A stretch of DNA of 64,000 bases from Mycolicibacterium nivoides (GTDB taxonomy: Bacteria; Actinomycetota; Actinomycetes; Mycobacteriales; Mycobacteriaceae), in the NCBI RefSeq assembly GCF_003855255.1, contig NZ_CP034072.1, positions 6,552,753 to 6,616,752 of the forward strand. Reading direction: 5' to 3'. Position 1 is the first letter of the stretch; the number at the start of each line of letters is the position of its first letter. Under the pieces are notes generated by a model, which did no database searches, was not told the origin of the DNA, and saw only the letters and a list, made by a program, of their open reading frames with translations. Of this stretch, positions 46,032 to 58,519 are shown in pieces. Made by a program: the position numbers and the translations under genes.

Positions 46032-46898
46032 GTGCGCGGAATTCTTCTGGCCGGTGGGTCCGGCACCCGCCTGCATCCGATCACCACGGGTGTCAGCAAG
46101 CAGCTGCTGCCGGTGTACGACAAGCCGCTCGTCTACTACCCGCTGTCCACCCTGATCATGGCCGGCATCCGCGACATCCTGGTGATCACCACCCCTGTCG
46201 ATGCGCCGGCGTTCCAGCGCTTGTTGGGTGACGGCTCGGCCTTCGGGGTGAACCTGAGCTATGCCGCCCAGCCCCAGCCCGAAGGCCTGGCCCAGGCGTT
46301 CGTGATCGGCGCCGAGCACATCGGGACAGATTCGGTGGCACTTGTGCTGGGCGACAACGTTTTCTACGGCCCGGGATTGGGTACGAACCTGCGCCGGTTC
46401 CAGAATGTCAGCGGTGGAGCGATTTTCGCGTACTGGGTGGCCAACCCGGCCGCCTACGGTGTCATCGAGTTCGGCGCGGACGGCACAGCGCTGTCCCTCG
46501 AGGAGAAACCCGCCGTCCCCAAATCGCAGTACGCCGTGCCGGGGCTGTACTTCTACGACAACGACGTCATAGATATAGCGCGCTCACTCCGGAAATCCGC
46601 GCGCGGAGAGTATGAGATCACCGAGATCAACCAGATCTACCTGAACCAGGGCCGGCTCTCGGTCGAGGTGCTGGCCCGCGGAACGGCCTGGTTGGACACC
46701 GGCACCTTCGACTCACTCCTGGACGCCAGTGACTTCGTCCGCACCATAGAACGCCGCCAAGGGCTGAAGATCGGTGTGCCCGAGGAGATCGCGTGGCGCG
46801 CCGGCTACATCGACGACGATCAACTGGTTGCCCGTGCCAAGGAACTGCCCAAATCCGGGTACGGCGACTATCTGTTGCAGCTGTTGCAGCGCAGGTAG
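46032..46898 (+). CDS. rmlA: Glucose-1-phosphate thymidylyltransferase
   Basis: 288 residues, GTG start. Converts glucose 1-phosphate and dTTP to dTDP-glucose, first step to dTDP-rhamnose of the arabinogalactan linker. Nucleotidyltransferase signature [18 protein letters not shown] and [19 protein letters not shown], then LGDNVFYG and the [15 protein letters not shown] segment. Length fits RmlA. The converging gene begins its stop codon at the next base. Confidence 0.96.
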   Translation: MRGILLAGGSGTRLHPITTGVSKQLLPVYDKPLVYYPLSTLIMAGIRDILVITTPVDAPAFQRLLGDGSAFGVNLSYAAQPQPEGLAQAFVIGAEHIGTDSVALVLGDNVFYGPGLGTNLRRFQNVSGGAIFAYWVANPAAYGVIEFGADGTALSLEEKPAVPKSQYAVPGLYFYDNDVIDIARSLRKSARGEYEITEINQIYLNQGRLSVEVLARGTAWLDTGTFDSLLDASDFVRTIERRQGLKIGVPEEIAWRAGYIDDDQLVARAKELPKSGYGDYLLQLLQRR

Positions 46899-47702
46899 TC
46901 ACACCGTGGCAAAGAACTCCTGAAGAGCCTCGGCGACGCGCTCGGGCGCCATGGCTGTCGCGAAGTGCGACTGATCGGGCCAGACCACTCGCTGGGCGTG
47001 TGGGAGCACCTGCGCCAGGCGGTCCATGCCTTCTGGCAGAGGTGGCCAACTCTGACCGCCCTGCATCAACAACACCGGCAACGTGATCGTCGCCCACCGG
47101 TCGACGTCCTGTCCGTCACCGGCCATCGCCTCCAGATCCGCTCCCGCGGAGACCGTGATGGTGCGGCCGGTCTCCTCATCAGGGAGCGTGATCGGAGTCG
47201 CCGAAATCACCTCGGCAGGAACGCATGCGACATCGCGGGCGAAGACTTCGAGTGCCTCTGGATATCGGCGTTCGGCGCAGAACTGCCGGAAGCGATCGAG
47301 GACCGGCAACAGGTGTGCGCCCGACAACAGCAATGGCGGCTCGAACAACGCCAGTGACGCGATTCGATCGGCGTCGGCCGCGGCCGCATAAAGGGCGACC
47401 GTCGCTCCATAGGAGCCGCCGACGATATGTGCCGTAGAACCAAAGGATTCAGCCACTGAATTCAGCACGCACCGCAGATCGGCGGCCTCCGCGTCGAAAC
47501 TATTGGGTGAGTTGCCGATGGCACTCGGTGGGTGGTTTCGCCGCGCGTACCGCACGATCCGGTAGCCGGCGAGATGCTGACCGACCGCGGCCCACGAATC
47601 CAGGCCGCCATTGGACCCGTGCACGAAAACCACCGGCGGCCCGTCACCCGTCACTTCCAGAACCAGCTTGGTGTCGTCCGCCGCTCGCAGTTCTGAATGC
47701 AC
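46899..47702 (-). CDS. Alpha/beta hydrolase
   Basis: 267 residues. Oxyanion-loop HGSNGGLDSW near residue 29, nucleophile elbow GGSYGA (Ser near residue 97) and catalytic His in DQSHFAT towards the C-terminus. Substrate unknown. No signal peptide. It converges with rmlA without any gap. Confidence 0.88.
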   Translation of the reverse strand: MHSELRAADDTKLVLEVTGDGPPVVFVHGSNGGLDSWAAVGQHLAGYRIVRYARRNHPPSAIGNSPNSFDAEAADLRCVLNSVAESFGSTAHIVGGSYGATVALYAAAADADRIASLALFEPPLLLSGAHLLPVLDRFRQFCAERRYPEALEVFARDVACVPAEVISATPITLPDEETGRTITVSAGADLEAMAGDGQDVDRWATITLPVLLMQGGQSWPPLPEGMDRLAQVLPHAQRVVWPDQSHFATAMAPERVAEALQEFFATV

Positions 47703-47743
47703 AACGTGAGTATTGCCCTAGCCACGGCGCTCGGCCCCAAATA

Positions 47744-47779
47744 CGAAGGCCGTGAACTCAGTTGAGTTCACGGCCTTCG
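47744..47779 (-). terminator. Terminator hairpin after tRNA-Leu
   Basis: A perfect 17-base inverted repeat (CGAAGGCCGTGAACTCA at 47744-47760 and its complement at 47763-47779) with a 2-base spacer. It starts 26 bases past the tRNA 3' end, so it most likely ends the tRNA transcript. A short TATTT follows on the minus strand. Confidence 0.75.
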
Positions 47780-47805
47780 TCGCAGTTCATCAGAACCGCT
47801 CTCTG

Positions 47806-47888
47806 TGGGCGAAGGGGGACTTGAACCCCCACGTCCCGAAGGACACTGGCACCTGAAGCCAGCGCGTCTGCCATTCCGCCACTCGCCC
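47806..47888 (-). tRNA. tRNA-Leu (anticodon CAG)
   Basis: The reverse strand folds as a class II tRNA: acceptor GGGCGAG with TTCGCCC, D-arm with TGGCGGAATGGCAGACGC, anticodon stem CTGGC/GCCAG around loop TTCAGGT, a variable arm with GTCC-TTCG-GGAC and T-arm GGGGGTTCAAGTCCCCC. CCA is not encoded. Confidence 0.95.
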
Positions 47889-48161
47889 GAATGACCGAGG
47901 CAGCGTAACACTGCGAGCGCGCCGTTCCCAAACCGGCCGATCAGCAGGCCGATCAGGCGCCCGCCGGATTGTCAGAAAACCCTTAAGCTCATCTAGATCA
48001 GGTCACTGACCTGCAACGATCGGATTCTCAGAGTTCTGTTGGTCCCGCTTTACGGCACTAGGCCGATACCATGCTTGTGAGCAGTGTGGCCAGAGCGACA
48101 CGCGGTAGCACGGGTGCCGTGTCGAGGCGACGAACGACAACGAGAAAAGGCGGGCGGTGAC
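47889..48161. other. Intergenic region upstream of fhaA
   Basis: About 270 bases between the tRNA-Leu 5' end and fhaA. It must contain promoters for both. A long minus-strand ORF across it is not coding-like. The stretch AAACCCTTAAGCTCATCTAGATCA near 47980 is AT-rich. Confidence 0.4.
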
Positions 48162-49610
48162 ATGGGTCTGGTCGACCGCATCGAACGCAAACTCGAGTCG
48201 ACCGTCGGCGATGCGTTCGCCCGGGTCTTCGGCGGCTCGATAGTGCCTCAAGAAGTAGAGACGGCGTTGTGCCGGGAAGCCGAGTCCCGAGCCCGTACCG
48301 TGGCCGGTGGACAAGTTTTGGCACCGAACGACTACGTAATTACGCTCAGTGGCACTGACTATCAGAGAGTAAGCGCCGATACTGACCTGACCTCGACCGC
48401 GTTCGCCAAACATCTGGGGGGATTCATTCGTGATCAGGGGTGGCAAACGTATGGTGATGTGGTCGTTAGATTCGAGCAATCACCGAACCTGCACACCGGA
48501 CAGTTCCGCGCCCACGGCGCGGTTAACCCCGATTCGACCGCTGGCGAATCCGCGCGAGCCCAAGGCGACCATGCGTTCACCGCAGAATCAGGAGAACCAC
48601 CTATGACCGATAACCCGAATTACCGCGGCGGCCAGGGACAAGGGCGGCCCGGCGACGAGTATTACGACGACCGCTACGGCCACCCGCAGGACGATCCCCG
48701 CGGCGGGCAGTACCCGCCGGAGCAGGGCGGCTACCCGCCCCAGGAGCAGGGCGGCGGCTATCCCCCGCAGCAGCGCGGCGGCTACGGCGGCGAGCGGGGC
48801 GGATACCCCGATCAGGGCGGCTACCCGGACCAGGGTGGGTACCCGGATCAAGGCGGTTACCCCGACCAGGCCGGCTACCCCCCGCAGTCCTACGAGCAGC
48901 AGCGTCCGCCCGCCGGCTACGGCGGTCAGCCGGGCGGCGGTTATGACCGCGGCTACGGCGGCCAGCCGGGCGGCGGCTACGGCCAGCCCGCGCCGGGCGG
49001 TCAACCCGGTTACGGCGGCGGCGAGTACGACTACGGACGTCAGGACCCGCGCCAGGGCGGCGGCTACCCCGAGCAGGGTGGCGGGTACGCCGGCGGTGGC
49101 CAGCCCTACGGGCGCCAGGAGTACGGCCAGCAGCAGGATTATGGCCGCGGCTACGCCGAGCCTCAGCAGGGCGGTTACCCCGAACAGGGCGGCTACGGCG
49201 AGCCCGGTTATGGCGAGCAGGGCGGCTACCCGGACCAGGGTGGGTACGGCGCACCGGGGGCCGGCCAGCCCGGATACGGCGGCCAGCAGGGCGGGTACGG
49301 CGGCGGCGACTACGCCGCCGGAGGCGCTGCGGTCACCCTCCAGCTCGACGACGGCAGTGGCCGTACCTACCAGTTGCGCGAAGGCGCCAACGTGATCGGC
49401 CGCGGCCAGGACGCCCAGTTCCGTCTCCCCGACACCGGGGTGTCTCGCCGGCACCTGGAAATCCGGTGGGACGGACAGGTCGCGTTGCTGTCAGACCTCA
49501 ACTCCACCAACGGCACCACGGTGAACAACGCACCGGTGCAGGAGTGGCAGCTGGCCGACGGCGACGTGATCCGGCTGGGCCATTCCGAGATCATCGTGCG
49601 CGTGCACTGA
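48162..49610 (+). CDS. fhaA: FHA-domain protein FhaA
   Basis: 482 residues from ATG at [12 protein letters not shown]. The N-terminal DUF3662 domain (about 1-125) has [19 protein letters not shown] 230-residue Gly/Tyr/Gln/Pro linker with many GGYPDQ and GGYPEQ units follows. The C-terminal FHA domain (about 385-480) has [24 protein letters not shown] and [11 protein letters not shown]. FhaA reads PknB phosphorylation and restrains peptidoglycan synthesis with MviN. First gene of the signalling cluster. Confidence 0.95.
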   Translation: MGLVDRIERKLESTVGDAFARVFGGSIVPQEVETALCREAESRARTVAGGQVLAPNDYVITLSGTDYQRVSADTDLTSTAFAKHLGGFIRDQGWQTYGDVVVRFEQSPNLHTGQFRAHGAVNPDSTAGESARAQGDHAFTAESGEPPMTDNPNYRGGQGQGRPGDEYYDDRYGHPQDDPRGGQYPPEQGGYPPQEQGGGYPPQQRGGYGGERGGYPDQGGYPDQGGYPDQGGYPDQAGYPPQSYEQQRPPAGYGGQPGGGYDRGYGGQPGGGYGQPAPGGQPGYGGGEYDYGRQDPRQGGGYPEQGGGYAGGGQPYGRQEYGQQQDYGRGYAEPQQGGYPEQGGYGEPGYGEQGGYPDQGGYGAPGAGQPGYGGQQGGYGGGDYAAGGAAVTLQLDDGSGRTYQLREGANVIGRGQDAQFRLPDTGVSRRHLEIRWDGQVALLSDLNSTNGTTVNNAPVQEWQLADGDVIRLGHSEIIVRVH

Positions 49611-49741
49611 GCGTCTGAGACCGGACACACCTGAGTGGCAAGCACCCCGCTTCGCCCTCACGGCGATCGCCGTCCAAGTATCGTGACGTTGCCGACGGTA
49701 GCTGAGCGATACCAGTGGGGCGGATACGGAGAGGACGTCAG

Positions 49742-50209
49742 ATGCAGGGGTTAGTGCTGCAGCTGACACGTGTCGGTTTCCTCCTGCTGCTGTGGTTGTT
49801 CATCTGGTCGGTGCTGCGCATCCTGCGGACGGACATCTATGCGCCCACGGGCGCGGTGATGGTGCGCCGGGGGCTGGCTCTCCGCGGTTCCCTGCTGCCG
49901 AGCCGGGACCGACGCCACATCGCGCGGCAATTGGTGGTCACCGAGGGCGCGCTGGCCGGTACCCGCATCACGTTGGGTGCTCAGCCGGTGTTGATCGGCC
50001 GTGCCGACGACTCCACTCTTGTGCTCACCGATGATTACGCTTCGACGCGCCACGCCCGGCTCTCACCACGAGGTTCGGAGTGGTACGTCGAGGACCTAGG
50101 ATCGACCAACGGCACATACCTTGACAGGGCGAAGGTGACAACAGCGGTAAGGGTTTCAATCGGGACACCGGTTCGAATCGGTAAGACGGTAATCGAGTTG
50201 CGTCCGTGA
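49742..50209 (+). CDS. fhaB: FHA-domain membrane protein FhaB (FipA)
   Basis: 155 residues from the ATG after GAGAGGACGTCAG; nine upstream codons are rejected. One N-terminal membrane helix (about 4-30, LTRVGFLLLLWLFIWSVL) and a C-terminal FHA domain with LIGRADDSTLVLTDDYASTR and STNGTYLD. FhaB/FipA binds FtsZ and FtsQ after phosphorylation by PknA. Same length as Rv0019c. Confidence 0.95.
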   Translation: MQGLVLQLTRVGFLLLLWLFIWSVLRILRTDIYAPTGAVMVRRGLALRGSLLPSRDRRHIARQLVVTEGALAGTRITLGAQPVLIGRADDSTLVLTDDYASTRHARLSPRGSEWYVEDLGSTNGTYLDRAKVTTAVRVSIGTPVRIGKTVIELRP

Positions 50210-50211
50210 CG

Positions 50212-50292
50212 CCGCGCACGCGAGGAGCAGATCAGGCACCGCGCACGCGAGGAGCAGAATCGATACCGCGCATGCGAGGAGCGCTAGACACA
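50212..50292. repeat. Three tandem 27-bp repeats between fhaB and pstP
   Basis: Units start at 50212, 50239 and 50266. The core CCGCGCACGCGAGGAGCAGA is repeated exactly twice and with changes in the third copy (CCGCGCATGCGAGGAGCGCT). Each contains a GAGGAG Shine-Dalgarno-like hexamer; the third lies before the pstP ATG. Confidence 0.9.
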
Positions 50293-50294
50293 CT

Positions 50295-51821
50295 ATGACC
50301 CTCGTACTCCGATACGCCGCGCGCAGTGATCGCGGGTTGGTTCGCGCCAACAATGAGGACTCGGTGTATGCCGGGGCGCGGCTGCTGGCGCTGGCCGACG
50401 GCATGGGCGGCCATGCCGCAGGCGAAGTGGCCTCACAGCTCGTCATCGCGGCGCTGGCGCATCTCGACGACGACGAGCCCGGCGGTGACCTGCTCAGCAA
50501 GCTCAACACCGCGGTCGGCCAGGGCAATGCCGCGATCGCGGCCCACGTGGAGGCCGACCCCGAACTCGACGGCATGGGCACCACGCTCACCGCGATCCTG
50601 TTCGCAGGCAACCGGCTGGGCCTCGTCCACATCGGCGACTCCCGCGGCTATCTGCTGCGCGACGGTGAGCTGACCCAGATCACCAAGGACGACACCTTCG
50701 TCCAGACGCTGGTCGACGAAGGGCGCATCACCGCCGAGGAGGCCCACAGCCATCCGCAGCGGTCGCTGATCATGCGGGCGCTGACCGGGCATGAGGTCGA
50801 GCCGACACTGATCATGCGTGAGGCCAAGGCCGGTGATCGCTACCTGCTGTGCTCGGACGGTCTGTCCGATCCGGTCAGCCACGAGACCATCCACGAGGCC
50901 CTGCAGATCGAGGACGTCGCCGAGAGCGCCGACCGGCTGATCGAGCTGGCCCTGCGCGGCGGCGGCCCGGACAACGTGACCGTGGTGGTCGCCGACGTCG
51001 TCGACTATGACTACGGGCAGACCCAGCCGATCCTGGCCGGCGCGGTGTCCGGGGACGACGATCAGACCGCGCCGCCGGACACGGCTGCCGGACGGGCCTC
51101 TGCGTTCAATCCCCGCCGCAATGAACCCAAACGCGTGGTGCCCCAGCCGGCCGAGCCGGCCCGCAAGCCACGATCGCGCCGCCGGTTCCTCATCGCCGCT
51201 GTGCTGCTGGTACTGGTGCTCATCGGCGGCCTGGCCATCGGCCGGGAGATCATCCGCAACAACTATTACGTCGCCGAGCACGACGGCACGGTGTCGATCA
51301 TGCGTGGGGTGCAGGGCTCCTTTCTCGGTATCTCACTGCAGGAGCCATATCGCCTGGGCTGTCTCAACGCCCGCAACGAACTGTCGCTGATCAGCGCCGA
51401 CGACACTCAGGACCAGCGCGAGTGCCGGTTGATGGCGATCGACGACTTGCGTCCCTCGGAACGGGCCTCGGTGAAGGCCGGTCTGATCGGCGGCACCCAG
51501 GACGAGGCCATCGAGCAGATCACCAAGCTGGCCCGGAGCTCCGTCCTGCCGGTGTGCGCCCCGCGCACCGCCACCACGACGTCGAAGCCCGCCCCGGCAC
51601 CCAGCCCGGCGCCGTCTCCGTCACCTTCGGCGGCTCCGATGCCGGCGCCCGCGCCCAGCGCCGAGCCGCCTGCCCCCGAGACACCCGCGCCTGAGACACC
51701 CCCCGCGCCGGGAGCCCCGACCTCGGCTCCGCCGTCCCCTGCACCATCGCCGTCTCCGACCGTCACCGCGCTGCCTCCCCCACCACAAGAACCGGGGAAG
51801 AACTGCCGAGCCGTGTCATGA
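50295..51821 (+). CDS. pstP: PP2C-family Ser/Thr phosphatase PstP
   Basis: 508 residues. Cytosolic PP2C domain (about 1-235) with metal-ligand motifs RANNEDSVY, LADGMGGHAAGE, GDSRGYL, CSDGLSD and GGPDNVTVVV. One membrane helix (about 295-317, FLIAAVLLVLVLIGGLAIG) and an extracytoplasmic domain ending in a long Pro/Ser/Ala tail. It dephosphorylates PknA, PknB and their targets. Overlaps rodA by 4 bases. Confidence 0.97.
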   Translation: MTLVLRYAARSDRGLVRANNEDSVYAGARLLALADGMGGHAAGEVASQLVIAALAHLDDDEPGGDLLSKLNTAVGQGNAAIAAHVEADPELDGMGTTLTAILFAGNRLGLVHIGDSRGYLLRDGELTQITKDDTFVQTLVDEGRITAEEAHSHPQRSLIMRALTGHEVEPTLIMREAKAGDRYLLCSDGLSDPVSHETIHEALQIEDVAESADRLIELALRGGGPDNVTVVVADVVDYDYGQTQPILAGAVSGDDDQTAPPDTAAGRASAFNPRRNEPKRVVPQPAEPARKPRSRRRFLIAAVLLVLVLIGGLAIGREIIRNNYYVAEHDGTVSIMRGVQGSFLGISLQEPYRLGCLNARNELSLISADDTQDQRECRLMAIDDLRPSERASVKAGLIGGTQDEAIEQITKLARSSVLPVCAPRTATTTSKPAPAPSPAPSPSPSAAPMPAPAPSAEPPAPETPAPETPPAPGAPTSAPPSPAPSPSPTVTALPPPPQEPGKNCRAVS

Positions 51822-53233
51822 CGACTCAACCCCAGTCGCCGGTTACCGTCACGCCGCCGCTACCCAATCGGCGCAACGCGGAACTGCTGCTTCTGGGGTT
51901 CGCGGCCTTCATCACCACGGTTGCACTGCTGATCGTCGAGGCCAATCAGGAACAAGGTCTGAGCTGGGATCTGGTCCGCTACGTCATGGCCTTCATCGTC
52001 CTGATGGGCGCCGCGCACCTGGCCGTGCGCCGGTTCGCCCCCTACGCCGACCCCCTTCTGTTACCGGTCGTGGCACTGCTCAACGGGCTGGGCCTGGTGA
52101 TGATCCACCGGCTGGACCTGGCCAAGGGTGAGATGACCTCCGACGGGCTCGGCGGCACCGCCAACCAGCAGATGATGTGGACGCTGGTGGGTGTCATCGG
52201 GTTCTCCGTCGTGGTGGCGCTACTGACCGACCATCGCATGCTCGCCCGGTACGGGTACATCTGCGCGCTGACCGGCCTTGTGCTGCTTGTCATTCCGGCG
52301 TTGCTGCCGACGAAGTACTCCGAGCAGTACGGCGCCAAGATCTGGATCCAGTTCCCCGGCTTCTCGATTCAGCCCGCCGAGTTCTCCAAGATCCTGCTGT
52401 TGATCTTCTTCGCCGCGGTGCTGGTCGCCAAGCGGGACCTGTTCACCAGTGCGGGGAAACACTTCTTCGGACTCGACCTGCCGCGGCCCCGCGACCTGGC
52501 TCCCCTGCTGCTGGCCTGGGCCGCCTCGGTGGGCGTGATGGTCTTCGAAAAGGATTTGGGCACTTCACTTCTGCTGTATGCGTCGTTCCTGGTCCTGGTC
52601 TATGTGGCGACCGAGCGGCTGAGCTGGGTGGTCATCGGGCTGGCCCTGTTCGCCGCGGGAAGCGTTGTGGCATACCAGGTTTTCGGCCATGTCCGGGTGC
52701 GGGTGGAGACCTGGCTCGATCCGTTCGCCGATCCCGACGGCGCCGGCTACCAGATGGTGCAGTCCCTGTTCAGCTTCGCCACCGGCGGCATCTTCGGCAC
52801 CGGCCTGGGCAACGGACAGCCCGGGACGGTGCCTGCCGCGGCCACCGATTTCATCATCGCCGCGATCGGCGAGGAGCTCGGATTGGTCGGGCTGGCAGGC
52901 GTTCTCATGCTTTACACGATCCTGATCATCCGCGGGATGCGTACGGCGATCGCGGTGCGCGACAGCTTCGGCAAGCTGCTGGCCGCCGGATTGGCCTCGA
53001 CGCTGGCCATTCAGCTGTTCATCGTCGTCGGCGGCGTCACCAAGCTGATCCCGCTGACCGGCCTGACCACTCCGTGGATGTCCTACGGCGGCTCCTCGTT
53101 GCTGGCCAACTACATCCTGCTCGCCATCCTGGTGCGCATCTCGCACGCCGCCCGCCGGCCCATCAGCACCACCCCGTCGCCGAACCCCACCCCGATCGCC
53201 GCGGCCAACACCGAGGTGATCGAGAAGGTATGA
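51818..53233 (+). CDS. rodA: SEDS peptidoglycan glycosyltransferase RodA
   Basis: 471 residues with about 12 membrane helices. SEDS-family motifs: AKIWIQFPGFSIQPAEFSKI, FEKDLGTSLLLYASF, WLDPFADPDGAGYQMVQSL and the C-terminal PWMSYGGSSLLANY. RodA polymerises lipid II and works with the class B PBP PbpA encoded next, with which it shares a 4-base overlap. Confidence 0.97.
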   Translation: MTTQPQSPVTVTPPLPNRRNAELLLLGFAAFITTVALLIVEANQEQGLSWDLVRYVMAFIVLMGAAHLAVRRFAPYADPLLLPVVALLNGLGLVMIHRLDLAKGEMTSDGLGGTANQQMMWTLVGVIGFSVVVALLTDHRMLARYGYICALTGLVLLVIPALLPTKYSEQYGAKIWIQFPGFSIQPAEFSKILLLIFFAAVLVAKRDLFTSAGKHFFGLDLPRPRDLAPLLLAWAASVGVMVFEKDLGTSLLLYASFLVLVYVATERLSWVVIGLALFAAGSVVAYQVFGHVRVRVETWLDPFADPDGAGYQMVQSLFSFATGGIFGTGLGNGQPGTVPAAATDFIIAAIGEELGLVGLAGVLMLYTILIIRGMRTAIAVRDSFGKLLAAGLASTLAIQLFIVVGGVTKLIPLTGLTTPWMSYGGSSLLANYILLAILVRISHAARRPISTTPSPNPTPIAAANTEVIEKV

Positions 53234-54708
53234 ACACCTCCCTGCGCCGGGTGGCAGTCACGATCATGGTGCTGATCGTGCTGCTGTTGGCCAATGCCAC
53301 CATCACCCAGGTCTTCACGGCCGACGGGTTACGCGCCGACCCGCGCAACCAGCGGGTGCTGCTCGACGAGTACTCGCGCCAGCGGGGCCAGATCACCGCC
53401 GGCGGCCAGCTGCTGGCCTACTCGGTGGCCACCGACGGCCGGTTCCGCTTCCTGCGCACCTACCCCAACCCCGACGTCTACGCCCCGATCACCGGGTTCT
53501 ACTCGCTGGGCTATTCCAGCACCGGGCTGGAGCGGGCCGAGGACAGCATTCTCAACGGCTCCGACGAGCGCCTCTTCGGCCGCCGGCTCGCCGATTTCTT
53601 CACCGGGCGCGACCCACGCGGCGGCAACGTCGACACCACCATCAACCCGCAGGTGCAGCAGGCCGCCTGGGACGCATTGCAGCACGGCTGCAGCGACGGC
53701 CCCTGCAAGGGCTCTGTGGTGGCCCTGGAGCCCTCGACGGGCAAGATCCTGGCCATGGCGTCGTCTCCCTCCTACGACCCCAACCAGCTGGCCACACACG
53801 ACCTCAACGCCCAGAGCCAGGCCTGGCAGCAGCTGCGCGACGACGAACAGTCCCCGTTGCTCAACCGCGCCATCTCGGAGACCTACCCGCCGGGCTCGAC
53901 GTTCAAGGTGATCACCACGGCTGCCGCCCTGCAGGCCGGCAGCACCCCCGACACCCAGCTCACCGCGGCGCCGCGGATCCCGCTGCCCGACAGCACGGCG
54001 ACGCTGGAGAACTTCGGTGGGGCCTCGTGCGGACCCGGTCCCACGGCCACGCTGCGCGAGGCGTTCGCGAAATCGTGCAACACCGCCTTCGTCGAGCTGG
54101 GCCTCAAGACCGGGGCCGACAAGCTCAAGACGACCGCCCAGGCCTTCGGCCTCGACTCTCCCCCGCCGACCATCCCGCTGCAGGTGGCCGAATCGACCAC
54201 CGGACCGATCGCGGACGGGGCCGCACTCGGCATGTCCAGCATCGGACAGCGCGATGTCGCGTTGACTCCGCTGCAGAACGCGCAGGTGGCCGCGACCATC
54301 GCTAATGACGGCATCGCGATGCGCCCGTATCTTGTGGATAGCCTAAAAGGACCCGACCTGGCCACCATCGCCACCACCGCACCTGCCCAAGAGCGCCGGG
54401 CAGTGTCACCCCAGGTCGCAGCTACACTTACGGACTTGATGGTCGCCGCCGAGCAGGTGACTCAGCAGAAGGGAGCCATCGCCGGCGTGCAGATCGCTTC
54501 GAAGACCGGTACGGCAGAGCACGGGACGGATCCCCGTAACACTCCGCCGCATGCCTGGTACATCGCATTCGCACCGGCTTCCGACCCTAAAGTTGCGGTC
54601 TCGGTGTTGATCGAGGACGGCGGGGACCGGTTGTCGGCCACCGGCGGCGCACTCGCCGCCCCGATCGGACGCGCCACGATAGCCGCGGCGCTGCGGGAGG
54701 GTTCATGA
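53230..54708 (+). CDS. pbpA: Class B penicillin-binding protein PbpA
   Basis: 492 residues from the ATG overlapping the rodA stop; a long upstream extension in the same frame lies inside rodA and is rejected. One N-terminal membrane helix (about 8-29). The transpeptidase has SxxK at STFK (in [12 protein letters not shown]), SxN at SCN (AKSCNTAF) and KTG in SKTGTAEHG. It crosslinks septal and polar peptidoglycan. Overlaps pknA by 4 bases. Confidence 0.96.
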   Translation: MNTSLRRVAVTIMVLIVLLLANATITQVFTADGLRADPRNQRVLLDEYSRQRGQITAGGQLLAYSVATDGRFRFLRTYPNPDVYAPITGFYSLGYSSTGLERAEDSILNGSDERLFGRRLADFFTGRDPRGGNVDTTINPQVQQAAWDALQHGCSDGPCKGSVVALEPSTGKILAMASSPSYDPNQLATHDLNAQSQAWQQLRDDEQSPLLNRAISETYPPGSTFKVITTAAALQAGSTPDTQLTAAPRIPLPDSTATLENFGGASCGPGPTATLREAFAKSCNTAFVELGLKTGADKLKTTAQAFGLDSPPPTIPLQVAESTTGPIADGAALGMSSIGQRDVALTPLQNAQVAATIANDGIAMRPYLVDSLKGPDLATIATTAPAQERRAVSPQVAATLTDLMVAAEQVTQQKGAIAGVQIASKTGTAEHGTDPRNTPPHAWYIAFAPASDPKVAVSVLIEDGGDRLSATGGALAAPIGRATIAAALREGS

Positions 54709-55978
54709 GTCCCCGGGTTGGAGTCACGCTGTCCGGGCGGTACCGGCTGCAGCGACTGATCGCCACGGGCGGCATGGGTCAGGTCTGGGAGGCCGTCGAC
54801 TCGCGGCTGGGCCGACGTGTCGCGGTCAAGGTGCTCAAGGCCGAGTTCTCCACCGACGCGGAGTTCGTCGAACGGTTCCGCGCCGAGGCCCGCACCGTGG
54901 CCATGCTCAACCACCCTGGCATCGCCAGCGTGTACGACTACGGCGAGACCGATATCGACGGCGAAGGCCGCACGGCGTATCTGGTGATGGAGCTCGTCAA
55001 CGGTGAGCCGTTGAACTCGGTGCTCAAGCGGACCGGACGGCTGTCGCTCCGGCACGCCCTCGACATGCTCGAGCAGACCGGACGCGCACTGCAGGTGGCC
55101 CACACCGCGGGTCTGGTGCACCGCGACGTCAAGCCGGGCAACATCCTCATCACCCCGACCGGCCAGGTGAAACTGACCGACTTCGGTATCGCCAAGGCCG
55201 TCGACGCCGCCCCGGTCACCCAGACCGGCATGGTGATGGGCACAGCCCAGTACATCGCGCCCGAGCAGGCCCTCGGCCACGACGCCACCGCGGCCAGCGA
55301 CGTCTACGCGCTGGGAGTCGTTGGCTACGAATCGGTTTCGGGTAAGCGCCCGTTCACCGGCGACGGTGCGCTGACGGTGGCGATGAAACACATCAAGGAG
55401 ACGCCGCCGCCGCTGCCCGCCGATCTGCCGCCCAATGTCCGCGAGCTGATCGAGATCACCCTGGTGAAGAACCCGGGGATGCGCTACAAGTCGGGCGGGC
55501 CGTTCGCCGACGCGGTCGCCGCCGTGCGCTCCGGCCGCCGCCCCCCGCGTCCCAACCAGGCCCCGACTCTGGGCCGGGCCGCTCCGGCCGCGGTTCCGTC
55601 GGCCGCCCAGGCCCGCGCCGCGGCCGAGCTCACCGGCCGCACGCCGGTGACCGCCACCCGGGCGAGGCCGACCACGGCCGCCCACCGGCCGGCACCGGCT
55701 CCGCGGCGCACGTTCTCGTCGGGTCAGAGGGCGCTGCTGTGGGCCGCCGGGGTACTCGGGGCGCTGGCTATCGTGATTGCCATCCTGATCGTGCTCAACG
55801 CGCAGGATCGCAAGGATCAGCAGCAGTCACCACCGCCCACGGTCACCGACACGGTGACCCAGACGACGCCTTACCAGACCCCGGCAGCGTTGCCGGACCT
55901 GGCATTCCACGTGATCGTGCCTAGGGAAGTCGGGGCTGACGCTCAGGCTGTACCGAAGGCACCGGAACAGATACTGCG

Positions 55979-55982
<4 letters not shown>
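54705..55982 (+). CDS. pknA: Ser/Thr protein kinase PknA
   Basis: 425 residues. Kinase domain about 13-270: P-loop [10 protein letters not shown]42, catalytic HRDVKPGN (D141), DFG and activation-loop T172/T174. A Pro/Ala-rich juxtamembrane linker leads to a membrane helix (about 344-366) and a short extracytoplasmic tail without PASTA domains. Essential for growth and cell shape in mycobacteria. Overlaps pknB by 4 bases. Confidence 0.97.
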
Positions 55983-57827
<1,845 letters not shown>

Positions 57828-57850
<23 letters not shown>

Positions 57851-58502
57851 CCGCCGCTACGGCGCGAGCCACCTCGGCTTCGAGCTCGGCCACCAGCCGT
57901 TCCTCCGGGGCGGCACCGCACACGCCCAGCCAGTTGGCCAGCATGCGGTGTCCGCCCTCGGTGAGGATCGACTCCGGGTGGAACTGCACGCCGTGAATCG
58001 GCAACTCGCGGTGCCTTACCGCCATGATCACGCCGCCGTCGGTCTGCCCGATGACCTCGAGCTCGTCGGGAACGGTCTCGGGCAGGATCGTCAGCGAGTG
58101 GTAGCGGGTCGCGGTGAACGGATCCGGGAGACCCTTCAGCACCCCGGCGTCGGCGTGGTGCACGACGCTCGTCTTACCGTGCAGCAGCTCGGGCGCGCGG
58201 TCGACAGTGCCGCCGAACGCCACCCCGATGGCCTGATGGCCGAGGCAGACGCCCAGTAGGGGAGTGCCGGCGGCCGCGCAGGCACGCACCAGCGGGATCG
58301 TTGCTCCGGCCCGCTCCGGGGTACCCGGGCCCGGGCTCAGCAGGACGCCGTCGAATTCGGCTGCCACCTTGGCTAGGTCGGCTTCGGTGGCCAGGCGTTC
58401 GTCGTCGTTGCGCCAGACCTGCGCGTCCACCCCGAGCTGACCCAGATACTGGACCAGGTTGAACACGAAGCTGTCATAGTTGTCGACGACCAAAACCTGC
58501 AT
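57828..58502 (-). CDS. trpG: Anthranilate/aminodeoxychorismate synthase component II (glutamine amidotransferase)
   Basis: 224 residues of the class I glutamine amidotransferase family. Begins MQVLVVDNYDSFVFNLVQYLGQLG; the oxyanion strand LLSPGPGTPE, nucleophile in GVCLGHQAIGVAFGG (Cys near 88) and His-Glu in VQFHPESI are present. It supplies ammonia for anthranilate and/or p-aminobenzoate synthesis; the partner subunit is not in the window. The C-terminal codons overlap pknB on the opposite strand. Confidence 0.95.
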
Positions 58503-58519
58503 CGGCCCAGGTTACCGGC

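Noticed and set aside
48588..49454. 288-codon leftward ORF rich in Ala/Val/Leu, looking like a membrane protein
   Set aside because: It is the reverse frame of the FhaA Gly/Tyr repeat, which mimics hydrophobic sequence.
50212..50292. CRISPR array
   Set aside because: The units are directly adjacent with no unique spacers, only three copies, and no cas genes nearby.
52177..53229. N-terminal extension of pbpA
   Set aside because: Lies inside rodA in another frame; PbpA has its own ATG with membrane helix at 53230.
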